From Saprospiraceae bacterium (GTDB lineage Bacteria > Bacteroidota > Bacteroidia > Chitinophagales > Saprospiraceae): DNA of 64,000 nt. Of the stretch, positions 1 to 9,375 are shown in pieces. A program made the position numbers and the translations under genes. The stretch's first letter is position 1, and every line of letters starts with the position of its first letter. The notes below the pieces were generated by a model, which made no database searches, had not been told where the DNA came from, and saw nothing but the letters and a program-made list of their open reading frames with translations. Location: assembly GCA_019187225.1 (NCBI GenBank), contig JABAQQ010000023.1, forward strand, positions 302,175 through 366,174, given 5' to 3'.

Positions 1-3000
1 ACTTGTCTGGTATTGGATGAAGAAGACAAAGCCATCGAATTTTTTCCACACGACGAAGCGGAGGAAAGCGGCGATGGCGCCAAGATGCAGGCTTGCTACC
101 AGGCCGACATAGCCCTTGCCGCTGATAGATCCATGTTCGACAAGTACGGCTCCGTCCAGGGTGTGGAAGACCACAACATCGCCGTCCTCAACGATGTGCA
201 AGTGAATTACATCGGCAACTTCAACCACGATATCGAGTTCAACATCGTCACGCAATTCGTCGTCACCGGCAATGACCCCTGGTCGAGTTCCAATGACGCC
301 GGCACGTTGTTGTCCAGTTTCAGAACCTGGGGTAACAACGGCAACTTCGGTACGGCATTCGACGTCGCCAGCCTGTGGACCAACAGGGATTTCAGCGGCA
401 GCACCATAGGGATCGCGTATTTGAGCGGCGTATGCAACAGTTTCAAATACAATTGTTTACAGGATTTTACTGCCAACTCGGAATTCCTGCGCGTGCTGCA
501 GGCACACGAATTGGGGCACAATTTCAGCGCCGGCCACGACGCTTCGGGGTGCCCCGGCCAATGGATCATGTGCCCGTCGGTGAATTCCTCCAATTCCTGG
601 AGCAGCGCTTCCATCAATTCCATCAACAATTTTATTGCGCCGCTTGTCGGCAACTGCCTGTCGTCCTGCGGGCCGCCGCCGCCGCCATTGGTGGCTGATT
701 TTTCGTGGGACCCTGATCCAGGATGCGAAGATGAGCCGGTGCAGTTTACCGACCAGTCCTCCGGCAATATCAGCAGCCGCACCTGGACATTCCCGGGTGG
801 CATTCCCCCGTCGTCCACCCAGACCAATCCGGTGGTGACCTGGAACAATCCCGGCACCTACAATGTCACCCTTACACTTCAAGGGCAGGGCGGCCCGGTG
901 TCAAAGGTCCAGACAGTCACCATACAACCCGATCCTGTAGCCAACTTTACTTTTACGGTAAGTGGGCTCACCGTTAACTTCAACAGCACTTCTTCCAACG
1001 CGGATAGCTACTTCTGGGATTTCGGCGATGGCGGTACCAGCACCGAAGAAGACCCTGAATACACCTATCTGGATGCGGGGATATATACAGTCGTGCTGAC
1101 AGTGACGAACGAGTGCGGCACTTCTTCCAAAACGCTGCTGGTCAATACGGCGCCGATAGCCAACTTTAGCGCCAATCCGACCAGCGGCTGCGCTACGCTG
1201 GTTGTGCAATTTACGAATGAATCGTCGTACAATGCCACCAGTTTTTCGTGGTTGTTCCCCGGAGGCATACCGTCCTCGTCGAACCAACAACACCCCGTCG
1301 TTCAATATCCCGTTTCGGGCAGTTACAATGTTACCCTGGTGGCCATCAATGTCAACGGCGTCAATACGTTAACCAAAACCAATTATATCAACGTACAGAC
1401 CATCCCCACCGCTAATTTTACCCATTCGGTGAACGGACTTACGGTGACTTTTACCAACAATTCCAACGGTGCAACCTCGTACTTATGGAACTTCGGCGAC
1501 GGCAATACCAGCACCGAACAAAATCCGGTGCATACCTACGCAGTCGGGGGTGTTTATACCGTCATACTGACCACTACCAATGACTGCGGCAGCAACAACG
1601 CTTCCAAAACGGTTATTGTATCCGCACCGCCTGTCGCCGCATTTACAGCGTCTCCGACGAGTGGCTGCGGCCCGCTGACGGTCCAGTTCACCAACCAGTC
1701 GTCCGGCAATCCAACAAACTACAACTGGTCGTTCCCCGGCGGTAACCCGTCCAGTTCAACCCAGCAAAATCCGGTAGTGGTGTACAACAACCCCGGAACG
1801 TATTCGGTAACGCTCACCGTGAGCAACGCCGCAGGAACCAGTACAGCGACGCAGAACAATTACATAACGGTCAACGCCGTGCCAACGGCCAGCTTCACCA
1901 GCAGCATCAACGGCGCTACGGTCACCTTTACCAACAATTCCAACGGCGCTACTTCATACCTGTGGAACTTCGGCGACGGTCAAACCAGCAATGCGGCCAA
2001 TCCGACTCATACATACGCCAACGACGGCACGTACACCGTGACACTTTCGGCCACGAATGCCTGCGGCACCACGACCGCCACCCAAACGGTGGTGATTGTC
2101 ACGCCGCCCACGGCGGGTTTCTCCGCCTCGCCGACAAGCGGTTGCGCGCCGTTGACCGTGCAGTTCACCAACCAATCGTCGCCCAACGTCACTTCCTGGA
2201 ACTGGCAATTCCCCGGCGGGTCCCCTTCCAGTTCCACTGCACAAAACCCGCTGGTGGTGTATAATACGCCCGGCATATATTCCGTGACGCTGACCGTCAG
2301 CAATGCGGCCGGCTCCAATACGGCGACACAGAATAATTATATCACGGTCAATACCACGCCGACAGCCGGCTTCACCAGCAGCATCAACGGCGCGACGGTC
2401 ACTTTCACGAATAACTCCAACGGCGCGACCTCGTACCTGTGGAATTTCGGCGATGGCCAGACCAGCAACGCCACCAATCCGACCCACACATACGCCAACG
2501 ACGGCACGTACACCGTGACGCTTTCGGCCACGAATGCCTGCGGCACCACGACCGCCACCCAAACGGTGGTGATCGTCACGCCGCCCACGGCGGGTTTCTC
2601 CGCCTCACCGACGAGCGGTTGCGCTCCGTTGACCGTGCAGTTCACCAACCAATCGTCGCCCAACGTCACTTCCTGGAACTGGCAATTCCCCGGCGGGTCC
2701 CCTTCCAGTTCCACCGCTCAAAACCCGGTCGTGGTGTACAATACGCCTGGGACGTATTCCGTGACGCTGACCGTCAGCAATGCGGCGGGATCCAATACGG
2801 CGACCCAGAACAATTACATCACGGTCAACACCACGCCGACGGCCGGCTTTACCAGCAGCATCAACGGCGCTACGGTCGCGTTCACCAACAATTCCAACAA
2901 TGCCACGTCGTACCTGTGGAATTTCGGCGACGGCCAGACCAGCAACGCCACCAACCCGACCCATACATATGCCAACGACGGCACGTATACCGTGACGCTT

Positions 3001-5241
3001 TCGGCCACGAATGCCTGCGGCACCACGACCGCCACCCAAACGGTGGTGATCGTCACGCCGCCCACGGCGGGTTTCTCCGCCTCGCCAACGAGCGGTTGCG
3101 CTCCGTTGACCGTGCAGTTCACCAACCAATCGTCGCCCAACGTCACTTCCTGGAACTGGCAATTCCCCGGCGGGTCTCCTTCCAGTTCCTCCGCTCAAAA
3201 CCCGGTCGTGGTGTACAATATGGCAGGCACGTATTCCGTGACGCTCACCGTGAGCAATGCGGCGGGCTCCAATACGGCGACGCAGACCAATTACATTACG
3301 GTCAACGCCGCCCCGACAGCCGGTTTCACCAGCAGCGTGGATAGCCTGACCGCTACGTTTACCAATACGTCCAACAACGCGACGTCGTATCTGTGGAATT
3401 TCGGCGACGGCCAGACCAGCAATGCCACCAACCCGGTGCACACTTACGAGGAGGATGGCAACTACACTGTCACCCTTTCGGCTACCAACGCATGCGGCAC
3501 AACGACCTTCACTCAAAACGTCGTGATCATCACCGCTCCAAGCGCGGGATTCACGGCGAATACCACTACGGGTTGTGCTGCGCTCACCGTGCAATTCCAG
3601 AATCTGTCGTCCGCCAACGCTACTTCGTGGGAATGGACATTCCCGGGTGGTACGCCTTCGAGCTCAACTGCGCAAAACCCATTGGTGGTATATAACACCC
3701 CGGGCGTATACGATGTGACATTGATCGCCTATTCGCCCGGTGGCAGCAGCATGTATACACAGCAGGGCTTTATCACCGTGCTTGGACCTCCCACAACGAA
3801 TTTCACAAGCAATGTGAACGGCCTGACCGTTTCCTTTACTAACAATTCGCAAAATGCCGTATCTTATCTTTGGGATTTCGGCGACGGAAGTACGAGCATC
3901 GAGTCCAATCCGACGCATACCTATGCCGCCGGCGGCACTTACACTATAACCCTTTCGGCGACAAACAATTGCGGCACAACGACCGTTACACAGCAGATCG
4001 TCATCGAGTCAGCGCCCAGCGCCGCCTTCGCGCTCAGCAGTTCCGAAGGTTGCGCGCCCTTTACTGTTCAGTTTACCAATCAATCGAGTCCGAATGCGAC
4101 GGCTTTTGCCTGGACGTTTGAAGGCGGTCAACCGGCATCTTCCAATGAAGCCAATCCGTCGGCAACCTGGGATCAACCCGGCACGTACACGGTGATGCTG
4201 ATCGCTTCCAACGCCGCAGGAAGCGATACCGCCTCTGCCACCGTAACGGTGAATACCGCTCCGGTGGCCGGATTTACAGCGCAAACGGCAGGGCTTTCCG
4301 TGGTGCTGACCAATAATTCCGTCAATGCCGACTCTTATCTTTGGAATTTCGGCGACGGCGCTACCAGCACCGAAAAAAATCCAACACACAACTACGGCGC
4401 AACCGGAAACTTCACCATCTCGCTGAAAGCGACCAATGAATGCGGCACTACAGAGTTCAGCATGCAGGTTGAAATATCCGGAAGCGCGCCGCTGGCTGCC
4501 TTTACTGTAAACGTGAACAATGGATGTGTGCCGTTCACCGTCCAGTTCACCGATCAATCAGCAGGCAACCCCGTTTCCTGGCAATGGCAATTCACCGGCG
4601 CAACTCCGGATACGTCCACCGCACAAAATCCGACAGTGACTTACTCGTCCACAGGAACCTTCCCGGTTACCCTGATTGTCACGAACCTTTACGGCTCGGA
4701 TACTTTGACAGTGCAAAATGCTGTGACGGCGCAAAGCGTACCGACTTCCGGATTTGCGTATGCGATCAATCAGGGCACGGTGTCATTCACCAATACGTCG
4801 TTCAACGCCACAACTTTTATGTGGAATTTCGGCGATGGCAACACCAGTTCTGAAGCCAACCCGGTATATACTTACAGCGCTCCGGGCACTTATACAGTTG
4901 AACTGACAGCTATCAACGTTTGCGGGGCCAGCACGCTCCAGCAGACCGTCGTCATCACGACCGTCGGCGCCGGCGAACCGGCCTGGCTGAGCGATTTCCG
5001 CCTGTATCCGAACCCGAATACGGGACAATTCACAGTAGAAATGAGCGGGACGCCTTATGAAGAGGTCGAGTTTTCGCTGTTCAACGCAATCGGTCAGTTG
5101 GTGAAACGCGATGTGGCCGGATTTGGCGCAGGCACTTTGGTACATCATTTCGATTACGGTTACCTGCCCGCAGCCGTGTACACACTCCGCGTCCGCGCAG
5201 GCGCCTCGGCGAAGTACGTAAAGGTGGCCGTGCAACGGTAA
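1..5241 (+). CDS. Secreted reprolysin-like metalloprotease with 18 PKD domains and T9SS sorting domain (5' end outside window)
   Basis: The reading frame is open to the first base of the window, so the N-terminus and any signal peptide lie upstream. Counting from the TTG at 13, the zinc motif HELGHNFSAGHD begins at residue 165 and fits the HExxHxxGxxHD signature of M12B/reprolysin-like metallopeptidases. From about residue 230 to 1650 follow 18 PKD domains in nine alternating pairs: a Cys-containing type with a W-x-FPGG core and a type with the WNFGDG core. The C-terminus (from about residue 1660, WLSDFRLYPNPNTGQFTVEM) is a T9SS type A sorting domain, implying export through the outer membrane and surface attachment or release. 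Inferred role: extracellular protein degradation or adhesion. The central domains are nearly identical at DNA level (477-bp units). Confidence 0.9.
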   Translation, partial: TCLVLDEEDKAIEFFPHDEAEESGDGAKMQACYQADIALAADRSMFDKYGSVQGVEDHNIAVLNDVQVNYIGNFNHDIEFNIVTQFVVTGNDPWSSSNDAGTLLSSFRTWGNNGNFGTAFDVASLWTNRDFSGSTIGIAYLSGVCNSFKYNCLQDFTANSEFLRVLQAHELGHNFSAGHDASGCPGQWIMCPSVNSSNSWSSASINSINNFIAPLVGNCLSSCGPPPPPLVADFSWDPDPGCEDEPVQFTDQSSGNISSRTWTFPGGIPPSSTQTNPVVTWNNPGTYNVTLTLQGQGGPVSKVQTVTIQPDPVANFTFTVSGLTVNFNSTSSNADSYFWDFGDGGTSTEEDPEYTYLDAGIYTVVLTVTNECGTSSKTLLVNTAPIANFSANPTSGCATLVVQFTNESSYNATSFSWLFPGGIPSSSNQQHPVVQYPVSGSYNVTLVAINVNGVNTLTKTNYINVQTIPTANFTHSVNGLTVTFTNNSNGATSYLWNFGDGNTSTEQNPVHTYAVGGVYTVILTTTNDCGSNNASKTVIVSAPPVAAFTASPTSGCGPLTVQFTNQSSGNPTNYNWSFPGGNPSSSTQQNPVVVYNNPGTYSVTLTVSNAAGTSTATQNNYITVNAVPTASFTSSINGATVTFTNNSNGATSYLWNFGDGQTSNAANPTHTYANDGTYTVTLSATNACGTTTATQTVVIVTPPTAGFSASPTSGCAPLTVQFTNQSSPNVTSWNWQFPGGSPSSSTAQNPLVVYNTPGIYSVTLTVSNAAGSNTATQNNYITVNTTPTAGFTSSINGATVTFTNNSNGATSYLWNFGDGQTSNATNPTHTYANDGTYTVTLSATNACGTTTATQTVVIVTPPTAGFSASPTSGCAPLTVQFTNQSSPNVTSWNWQFPGGSPSSSTAQNPVVVYNTPGTYSVTLTVSNAAGSNTATQNNYITVNTTPTAGFTSSINGATVAFTNNSNNATSYLWNFGDGQTSNATNPTHTYANDGTYTVTLSATNACGTTTATQTVVIVTPPTAGFSASPTSGCAPLTVQFTNQSSPNVTSWNWQFPGGSPSSSSAQNPVVVYNMAGTYSVTLTVSNAAGSNTATQTNYITVNAAPTAGFTSSVDSLTATFTNTSNNATSYLWNFGDGQTSNATNPVHTYEEDGNYTVTLSATNACGTTTFTQNVVIITAPSAGFTANTTTGCAALTVQFQNLSSANATSWEWTFPGGTPSSSTAQNPLVVYNTPGVYDVTLIAYSPGGSSMYTQQGFITVLGPPTTNFTSNVNGLTVSFTNNSQNAVSYLWDFGDGSTSIESNPTHTYAAGGTYTITLSATNNCGTTTVTQQIVIESAPSAAFALSSSEGCAPFTVQFTNQSSPNATAFAWTFEGGQPASSNEANPSATWDQPGTYTVMLIASNAAGSDTASATVTVNTAPVAGFTAQTAGLSVVLTNNSVNADSYLWNFGDGATSTEKNPTHNYGATGNFTISLKATNECGTTEFSMQVEISGSAPLAAFTVNVNNGCVPFTVQFTDQSAGNPVSWQWQFTGATPDTSTAQNPTVTYSSTGTFPVTLIVTNLYGSDTLTVQNAVTAQSVPTSGFAYAINQGTVSFTNTSFNATTFMWNFGDGNTSSEANPVYTYSAPGTYTVELTAINVCGASTLQQTVVITTVGAGEPAWLSDFRLYPNPNTGQFTVEMSGTPYEEVEFSLFNAIGQLVKRDVAGFGAGTLVHHFDYGYLPAAVYTLRVRAGASAKYVKVAVQR
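2101..3531 (+). repeat. Three tandem 477-bp PKD-pair units
   Basis: The same sequence beginning acgccgcccacggcgggttt starts at 2101, 2578 and 3055, exactly 477 bp (159 codons) apart. Each unit encodes one Cys-type and one WNFGDG-type PKD domain. The second half of the third unit is more diverged, and a less similar copy precedes 2101. Such near-identity suggests recent unit duplication or gene conversion inside the protease gene. Confidence 0.9.
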
Positions 5242-5244
5242 GTG

Positions 5245-5321
5245 AAGGTCATTGAGGTCATTAAGGTCATTGAGCGTCATTTCGCTATTGACCTTAATGA
5301 TCCCAATGACCTCAATGACTT
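5245..5321. repeat. Inverted tandem repeat, 9-nt unit AGGTCATTG/AGGTCATTA
   Basis: Just after the protease stop codon, three copies of a nonamer (5245-5274) are followed, after a short loop, by the same unit in reverse complement (5287-5321). The whole could fold into one long hairpin and may end transcription. A short direct copy of the same unit recurs at about 5811-5836, beyond the next gene, so the DUF1573 gene is bracketed by the same motif. Confidence 0.8.
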
Positions 5322-5369
5322 CTGTAATTTTGGCCCGGTGTTTGATTTTATTGCATCAAACCCGTTGTT

Positions 5370-5804
5370 ATGAAAAAGATAATTTGCTTCGTTTCCTGCG
5401 CAATAGCGCTGATGATCGGCACCACCTTGTTGGGGCAAACCCTGAAAGCGGTGGATGACACCCAGAATGCGGGTAAAGTGGAATGGTTCAACCGCTCCGA
5501 AAACACCGGAAAGGTGCCGTTTGGCACGCCGGTGACACGGGAGTTCAGGATGAAGAACATCAGCCGGGAAAACCTGCTTTTGCTGCAGGTGCGCACTACC
5601 TGCCATTGTGTGTCGCTGGAATGGTCGCGCGAGCCGATCCCGCCGGGTGAAACCGGAGTCATCAGAGCCACCTACGACGCGCAACGCGAAGGCGATTTTT
5701 ACAAGGTCATTGCCGTGAATACCAATTTCGATCCCAACCAGTCCGTGCCCTTCGCCCTGACCGGAAAGGTGGACAAAAAACTGGAAGCAAGCACGGGGCA
5801 TTGA
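5370..5804 (+). CDS. DUF1573 domain secreted protein
   Basis: A 144-residue protein with a clear signal peptide (MKKIICFVSCAIALMIGTTLLGQ). The rest is a single DUF1573 domain, an immunoglobulin-like fold common in Bacteroidota: it carries the typical G-xx-FGTPVTREFRMKN-x-S stretch, a TTCHC motif and the I-PPGE-xG turn. The biochemical role of the family is unknown; it is periplasmic or surface-located. The two cysteines of TTCHC may bind metal or form a disulfide, which is inference. The gene stands alone between repeat-rich spacers, and a strong terminator lies 40 bp after its stop. Confidence 0.85.
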   Translation: MKKIICFVSCAIALMIGTTLLGQTLKAVDDTQNAGKVEWFNRSENTGKVPFGTPVTREFRMKNISRENLLLLQVRTTCHCVSLEWSREPIPPGETGVIRATYDAQREGDFYKVIAVNTNFDPNQSVPFALTGKVDKKLEASTGH

Positions 5805-5842
5805 TAATTGAAAGTCATTGAGGTCATTCAAGTCATTTTTAT

Positions 5843-5880
5843 AAAGCCAGGTCGGGTCGAGTGCCCGACCTGGCTTTTTT
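5843..5880 (+). terminator. Rho-independent terminator after DUF1573 gene
   Basis: Perfect 14-bp stem (5843-5856 paired with 5864-5877) with a 7-nt loop, running straight into a T tract. It lies about 40 bp past the stop codon of the DUF1573 gene. Confidence 0.9.
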
Positions 5881-5925
5881 CGTTTCGTCTATATTCCATT
5901 CCTTTAGGGCTTAAAACTGCCTGTT

Positions 5926-7020
5926 ATGAAAAACCGGCTACTCCGCCGTACCCTCTACACCTTATTGGCCATAGTTTTATTGTATTTTATCGGCATTTTT
6001 ACGCACGGCTGGCTCACCGATTGGCAGCCTGCAGAAGGGCCAAGCCCACTTGCGCCGACTCAAACCTCCGCTCAAACCGTCCTGCAAGACAGCGTTCTGC
6101 GTTTTGTGTTGTGGAACGTTGGCTTCGGAGGCCTGGGAGCGGAATCTGATTTCTTCTACGATGACGAGGGGATGTGGTATTCCGGAAGCAGCCTGGTGCG
6201 AAGCCCGAAAGAATGGGTGGAGAAAAATCTGCGCGGCGCAACCGAATTATTGAAAAATACGCAGACCGATTTTTTCCTTTTACAGGAAGTAGACGTGGAA
6301 TCCGAACGAAGCCATAACCTCCGGCAATACGACGCATACGCGGAAGCATTGCCGGGATTTGCCGCCACTTTTGCCGCCAATTATCAATGTGAACGGGTGC
6401 CTATCCCGCTGCTGGAACCCTGGAATGCTTACGGGAAAGTATTGTCGGGGCTCGGCACGTTTTGCCGGTTCCAGCCCTCGGAATCCGTGCGTTATCAATT
6501 GCCCGGAGAATATCCCATGCCCGACCGCTTGTTCCAACTCGACCGCTGCGCCGCCCTGCACCGCTTCCCCACCACCCGCGGAAAAGACCTCGTGGTCATC
6601 AACCTGCACAACGCAGCCTATGACCCCGGCGACAAGATCAAGGCGATACAATTGCCTTACCTGCGCGACCTGGCTTTGGCAGAATATGCCAAAGGCAATT
6701 ATGTTGTGCTCGGCGGCGACTGGAATCAATGCCCGCCCCATTTTCGCTTCGACTCGTTTATGCCCGGAAACACGCAGGGATATGTGCAGGGCAATATCCC
6801 GCCCGGTTTTTTCCCGGACGATTGGATATTTGCCTACGATCCTACCGTGCCGACCAACCGAAAAACGCGCGATCCCTACGTGAAGGGTAAAACTTTTGAA
6901 ACGCTGATCGATTTTTTCCTTGTATCCCCGAACGTCCGGGTGAAGTCAGTGAAGGGAATCCACCAGGGATTTCAATTTTCCGACCATCAGCCGGTTTGGA
7001 TGGAGGTGGAATTGCAATAA
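5926..7020 (+). CDS. Endonuclease/exonuclease/phosphatase (EEP) family protein, membrane-anchored
   Basis: 364 residues. One N-terminal membrane segment (about residues 8-28) probably anchors it in the inner membrane with the catalytic domain outside. The EEP signatures appear in order: the VLWNVGFGG start strand, FFLLQEVD (metal-binding Glu), VINLHNAAYD, VVLGGDWNQCP (Asp and Asn) and SDHQPVWM (catalytic Asp-His). The family hydrolyses phosphodiester or phosphomonoester bonds in nucleic acids, phospholipids or inositol phosphates; the substrate cannot be read from sequence. It is a single-gene unit between a terminator and a convergent gene. Confidence 0.85.
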   Translation: MKNRLLRRTLYTLLAIVLLYFIGIFTHGWLTDWQPAEGPSPLAPTQTSAQTVLQDSVLRFVLWNVGFGGLGAESDFFYDDEGMWYSGSSLVRSPKEWVEKNLRGATELLKNTQTDFFLLQEVDVESERSHNLRQYDAYAEALPGFAATFAANYQCERVPIPLLEPWNAYGKVLSGLGTFCRFQPSESVRYQLPGEYPMPDRLFQLDRCAALHRFPTTRGKDLVVINLHNAAYDPGDKIKAIQLPYLRDLALAEYAKGNYVVLGGDWNQCPPHFRFDSFMPGNTQGYVQGNIPPGFFPDDWIFAYDPTVPTNRKTRDPYVKGKTFETLIDFFLVSPNVRVKSVKGIHQGFQFSDHQPVWMEVELQ

Positions 7021-7030
7021 ACCATATCAA

Positions 7031-7053
7031 TTGCGGATTGCGGATTGCGGATT
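7031..7053. repeat. Heptamer tandem repeat ATTGCGG x3
   Basis: Three consecutive copies of the heptamer attgcgg lie between the convergent EEP and acyltransferase genes. This is the shortest member of the short-unit repeat class seen at many junctions in this window. Confidence 0.7.
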
Positions 7054-7077
7054 TGGTTGAATTGTAACAAGACAGGA

Positions 7078-8166
7078 TCAATTGGCGACGGGCGCTGTAT
7101 CTACCAGATTTTTTTTCCGGGATGCCTTTTTGTAGCGGTCGCGGATATATTGTAATGCCGGTTTTTCTACGTAAAAAGTAATGAGCGTAGCTAAAAGGAT
7201 AACGACCGGCAGACAAACCGCAAAAACGATGACCCAGAAATTGAGACCTACCTGCTCCAATGCCGGAATGATGAGGCTCTTGCACACAAACTTGTGCACT
7301 AAGTACAGGCTGTAAGAGATCGTTCCGAGAAACACGGTCGCCCGGTTGACGATGCGCAGCGGAATGTCGAAAGCGTACAGCGAGAAGACGGTGAAATAAA
7401 TCGCGAGCATGGCCGCGTATTCGACCTGCGAGATATAGAGAAATGAGGTGCCACCGTCGGGATACAAGACGATCTGGGCGCCCAAGCAGGCTGCAAGCAA
7501 CGGTACTTTAGGAAGGCGGCGCCCCTGTTGGAATTTGATTTTATAGAATAAAATCCCCGCGAAAAACAAGGGGAAATGGTTGATCAGGCCGACCAGGCCG
7601 CGCGAAAATTTGAAGATCAAAGGCGCCGCCCCACTCAAAACAAAATGGTTGAGTGTCACGAATGCCAGTCCGGCTAACCCGATGAGCGTGATCCTGTTCA
7701 ACCAGCGCAGCGAAAAGATCAGCAGCATCACCACGTAAAACTGCATTTCGATCAGCAAGGTCCAGTACGGCTCGTCGAGGTTGGGGATTTTGAAATAATA
7801 CTGGATCATTGTCATATTGCCCAGGTATTGGGTCAATAAACCAGACATGGATTCGTGATGCAGCAAGCGATAAACAACCGTCATCAGGGCAGTGAAGGTC
7901 ACTACCGCCCAATAGGTAGGGAATAACCTTGAAAAGCGACTCACGACAAAATCTTTCCAGTTTTTTGTGCTCGACAGCGTTAGAAAAATAACGAATCCGC
8001 TGATAATAAAGAAGAAATCCACTCCGGTGACGCCGTATTTGAATCCTAAGTACATCTCCGGCCGCTCCATTGTAAAATGAAAAAGCACCACCATCAATGC
8101 GGCGATGCCTCTCAATGCGTCTAATTCTAATAGTCTGTTTTTCCCTTGATGTTTTGATTCTCCCAT
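7078..8166 (-). CDS. Acyltransferase family 3 membrane protein
   Basis: About 362 residues from the ATG at 8166; a TTG at 8184 would add six residues and is less likely. The family signature LELDALRGIAALMVVLFHF with its conserved Arg and His is near the N-terminus, followed by VDFFFIISGFVIFL and about ten hydrophobic helices. Members transfer acetyl or other acyl groups to exported sugars or lipids (O-antigen, exopolysaccharide, peptidoglycan) from the inner membrane. No polysaccharide genes lie next to it, so the acceptor is unknown. It faces the EEP gene tail to tail. Confidence 0.88.
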   Translation of the reverse strand: MGESKHQGKNRLLELDALRGIAALMVVLFHFTMERPEMYLGFKYGVTGVDFFFIISGFVIFLTLSSTKNWKDFVVSRFSRLFPTYWAVVTFTALMTVVYRLLHHESMSGLLTQYLGNMTMIQYYFKIPNLDEPYWTLLIEMQFYVVMLLIFSLRWLNRITLIGLAGLAFVTLNHFVLSGAAPLIFKFSRGLVGLINHFPLFFAGILFYKIKFQQGRRLPKVPLLAACLGAQIVLYPDGGTSFLYISQVEYAAMLAIYFTVFSLYAFDIPLRIVNRATVFLGTISYSLYLVHKFVCKSLIIPALEQVGLNFWVIVFAVCLPVVILLATLITFYVEKPALQYIRDRYKKASRKKNLVDTAPVAN

Positions 8167-8359
8167 AGTTTGAGGTCTTGCCAATTGTAGACTGTTTGGA
8201 CACCATTTGGCAAATACCGTGCACGGGATTTTTCGGCAGGATCGTTTTGCCGCTTTCTGTCATTTATGCGACAAAATTCAGCAATATCCCGCCATTAAAA
8301 AAGCAAACGCGCCACACAAAACACCACTGCCATCCGCACAAGTCGTAAGTCGTATGTCG

Positions 8360-8884
8360 TCAATCCTTTCCCCCGATGATCTCCACAAAAACTCCGTCAG
8401 GGTCTTGTACCAGAAAAAGTTCCTGGTTGTCGCCCATACTGACCGGCCCCTTGCCCAGGATTCGGATGCCGTTTTGCTGCAATCGCTCCTTGATGGCTTT
8501 GGTGGATTTTACCTCGAAAGTGAGGTAGCGCACGCCTGGTGCGTCGGTGACATAAGTAAGTTTGGCTGCGGTCGTATCGCTGCAACAAGCCAGTTTTAAC
8601 GTAGTGGCTGAGGGCCCGTCTTCGAGTTTCAAAAGTTTGACTTTGAAGGGTTTACCCTCTGACAAGCCGGAATCCGTTCCAAACTGGCCGTCCACATCGA
8701 AGCCGCCGGTCTCCTTCATACCGATGACGTTTTTGTAAAAATCGAGCGATTTGTTGTGGTCGGAACAGACGAGGCCGATTTGGATCGCGCCTGTACCGGT
8801 CTCGTTTTTATTGTTGCAGGAAGGCGCGAGGAAGATCGCGAGAAGGAATGCATTGGAAATAAAAGCAGTGTTAGATATCTTCAT
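8360..8884 (-). CDS. VOC (glyoxalase/dioxygenase-fold) family lipoprotein
   Basis: 174 residues with a lipoprotein-like signal (MKISNTAFISNAFLLAIFLAPSC, lipobox Cys near residue 23). The mature part is one vicinal-oxygen-chelate module: IQIGLVCSDHNKSLDFYKNVIGM at the start and LFLVQDPDGVFVEIIG at the end, which carry the usual beta-alpha-beta-beta-beta edges and a terminal Glu metal-ligand position. Cellular substrate unknown. Secreted VOC proteins are less common than cytosolic ones. The start codon overlaps the end of the truncated CNNM ORF by 14 bp, so translation may be coupled to it. Confidence 0.85.
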   Translation of the reverse strand: MKISNTAFISNAFLLAIFLAPSCNNKNETGTGAIQIGLVCSDHNKSLDFYKNVIGMKETGGFDVDGQFGTDSGLSEGKPFKVKLLKLEDGPSATTLKLACCSDTTAAKLTYVTDAPGVRYLTFEVKSTKAIKERLQQNGIRILGKGPVSMGDNQELFLVQDPDGVFVEIIGGKD

Positions 8885-9206
8885 TTTTGAACGTTTTGGG
8901 GCGAAAGTCGGGAAAAATAACGAAGGGACGGAGGAAATCCACCCTTTCGATATAGGTTTTCACATCATGAATGATGTTCTCTCCGCTATAAATACCCGGC
9001 AGGATACCGATAAGGGTGATGCCGATTTGAACGGTAGATAAAAATTTGCCAGGTGAATTGGCCAATTCGAGGGCTTTGGAAGCGCCTTTGCTGCCTTTTT
9101 GGGCATTGGACTCCAATTTGAATTTCCGCGACGAGACGAGCGCGATTTCCGACATGGAAAAAACGCCGTTGATGAGCGTCAGCAGGATGACAATGATGAT
9201 TTCCAT
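8871..9206 (-). pseudogene. Truncated CNNM (DUF21)/HlyC-CorC family transporter, N-terminal fragment
   Basis: The 111-residue ORF begins exactly like Bacteroidota hemolysin-C/CorC-type transporters: MEIIIVILLTLINGVFSMSE, then ALVSSRKFKLES and FLSTVQIGITLIGILPGIYSG. Full-length members are about 430 residues, with a four-helix CNNM domain, two CBS domains and a CorC_HlyC domain. Here homology stops near residue 95 (IERVDFLRPF), after which an unrelated tail runs into the start of the VOC gene. I read this as a deletion that removed about three quarters of the gene. It is probably non-functional, although translation of the fragment could still lead ribosomes into the VOC gene. Confidence 0.8.
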
Positions 9207-9375
9207 TTGAAAGATATTTTCAAATAAGTACTGTGATGCTGGACTTTTAACATTGTACCTTGGATAGGTAGATTTTTGACCTTTGAATACGAATATCTTT
9301 CATGTAGAATGCTTAAAAGTCCACCGTCCAACAATACAACGTCCAATATCAATTTATTTTACCTGTATCCTTCTT

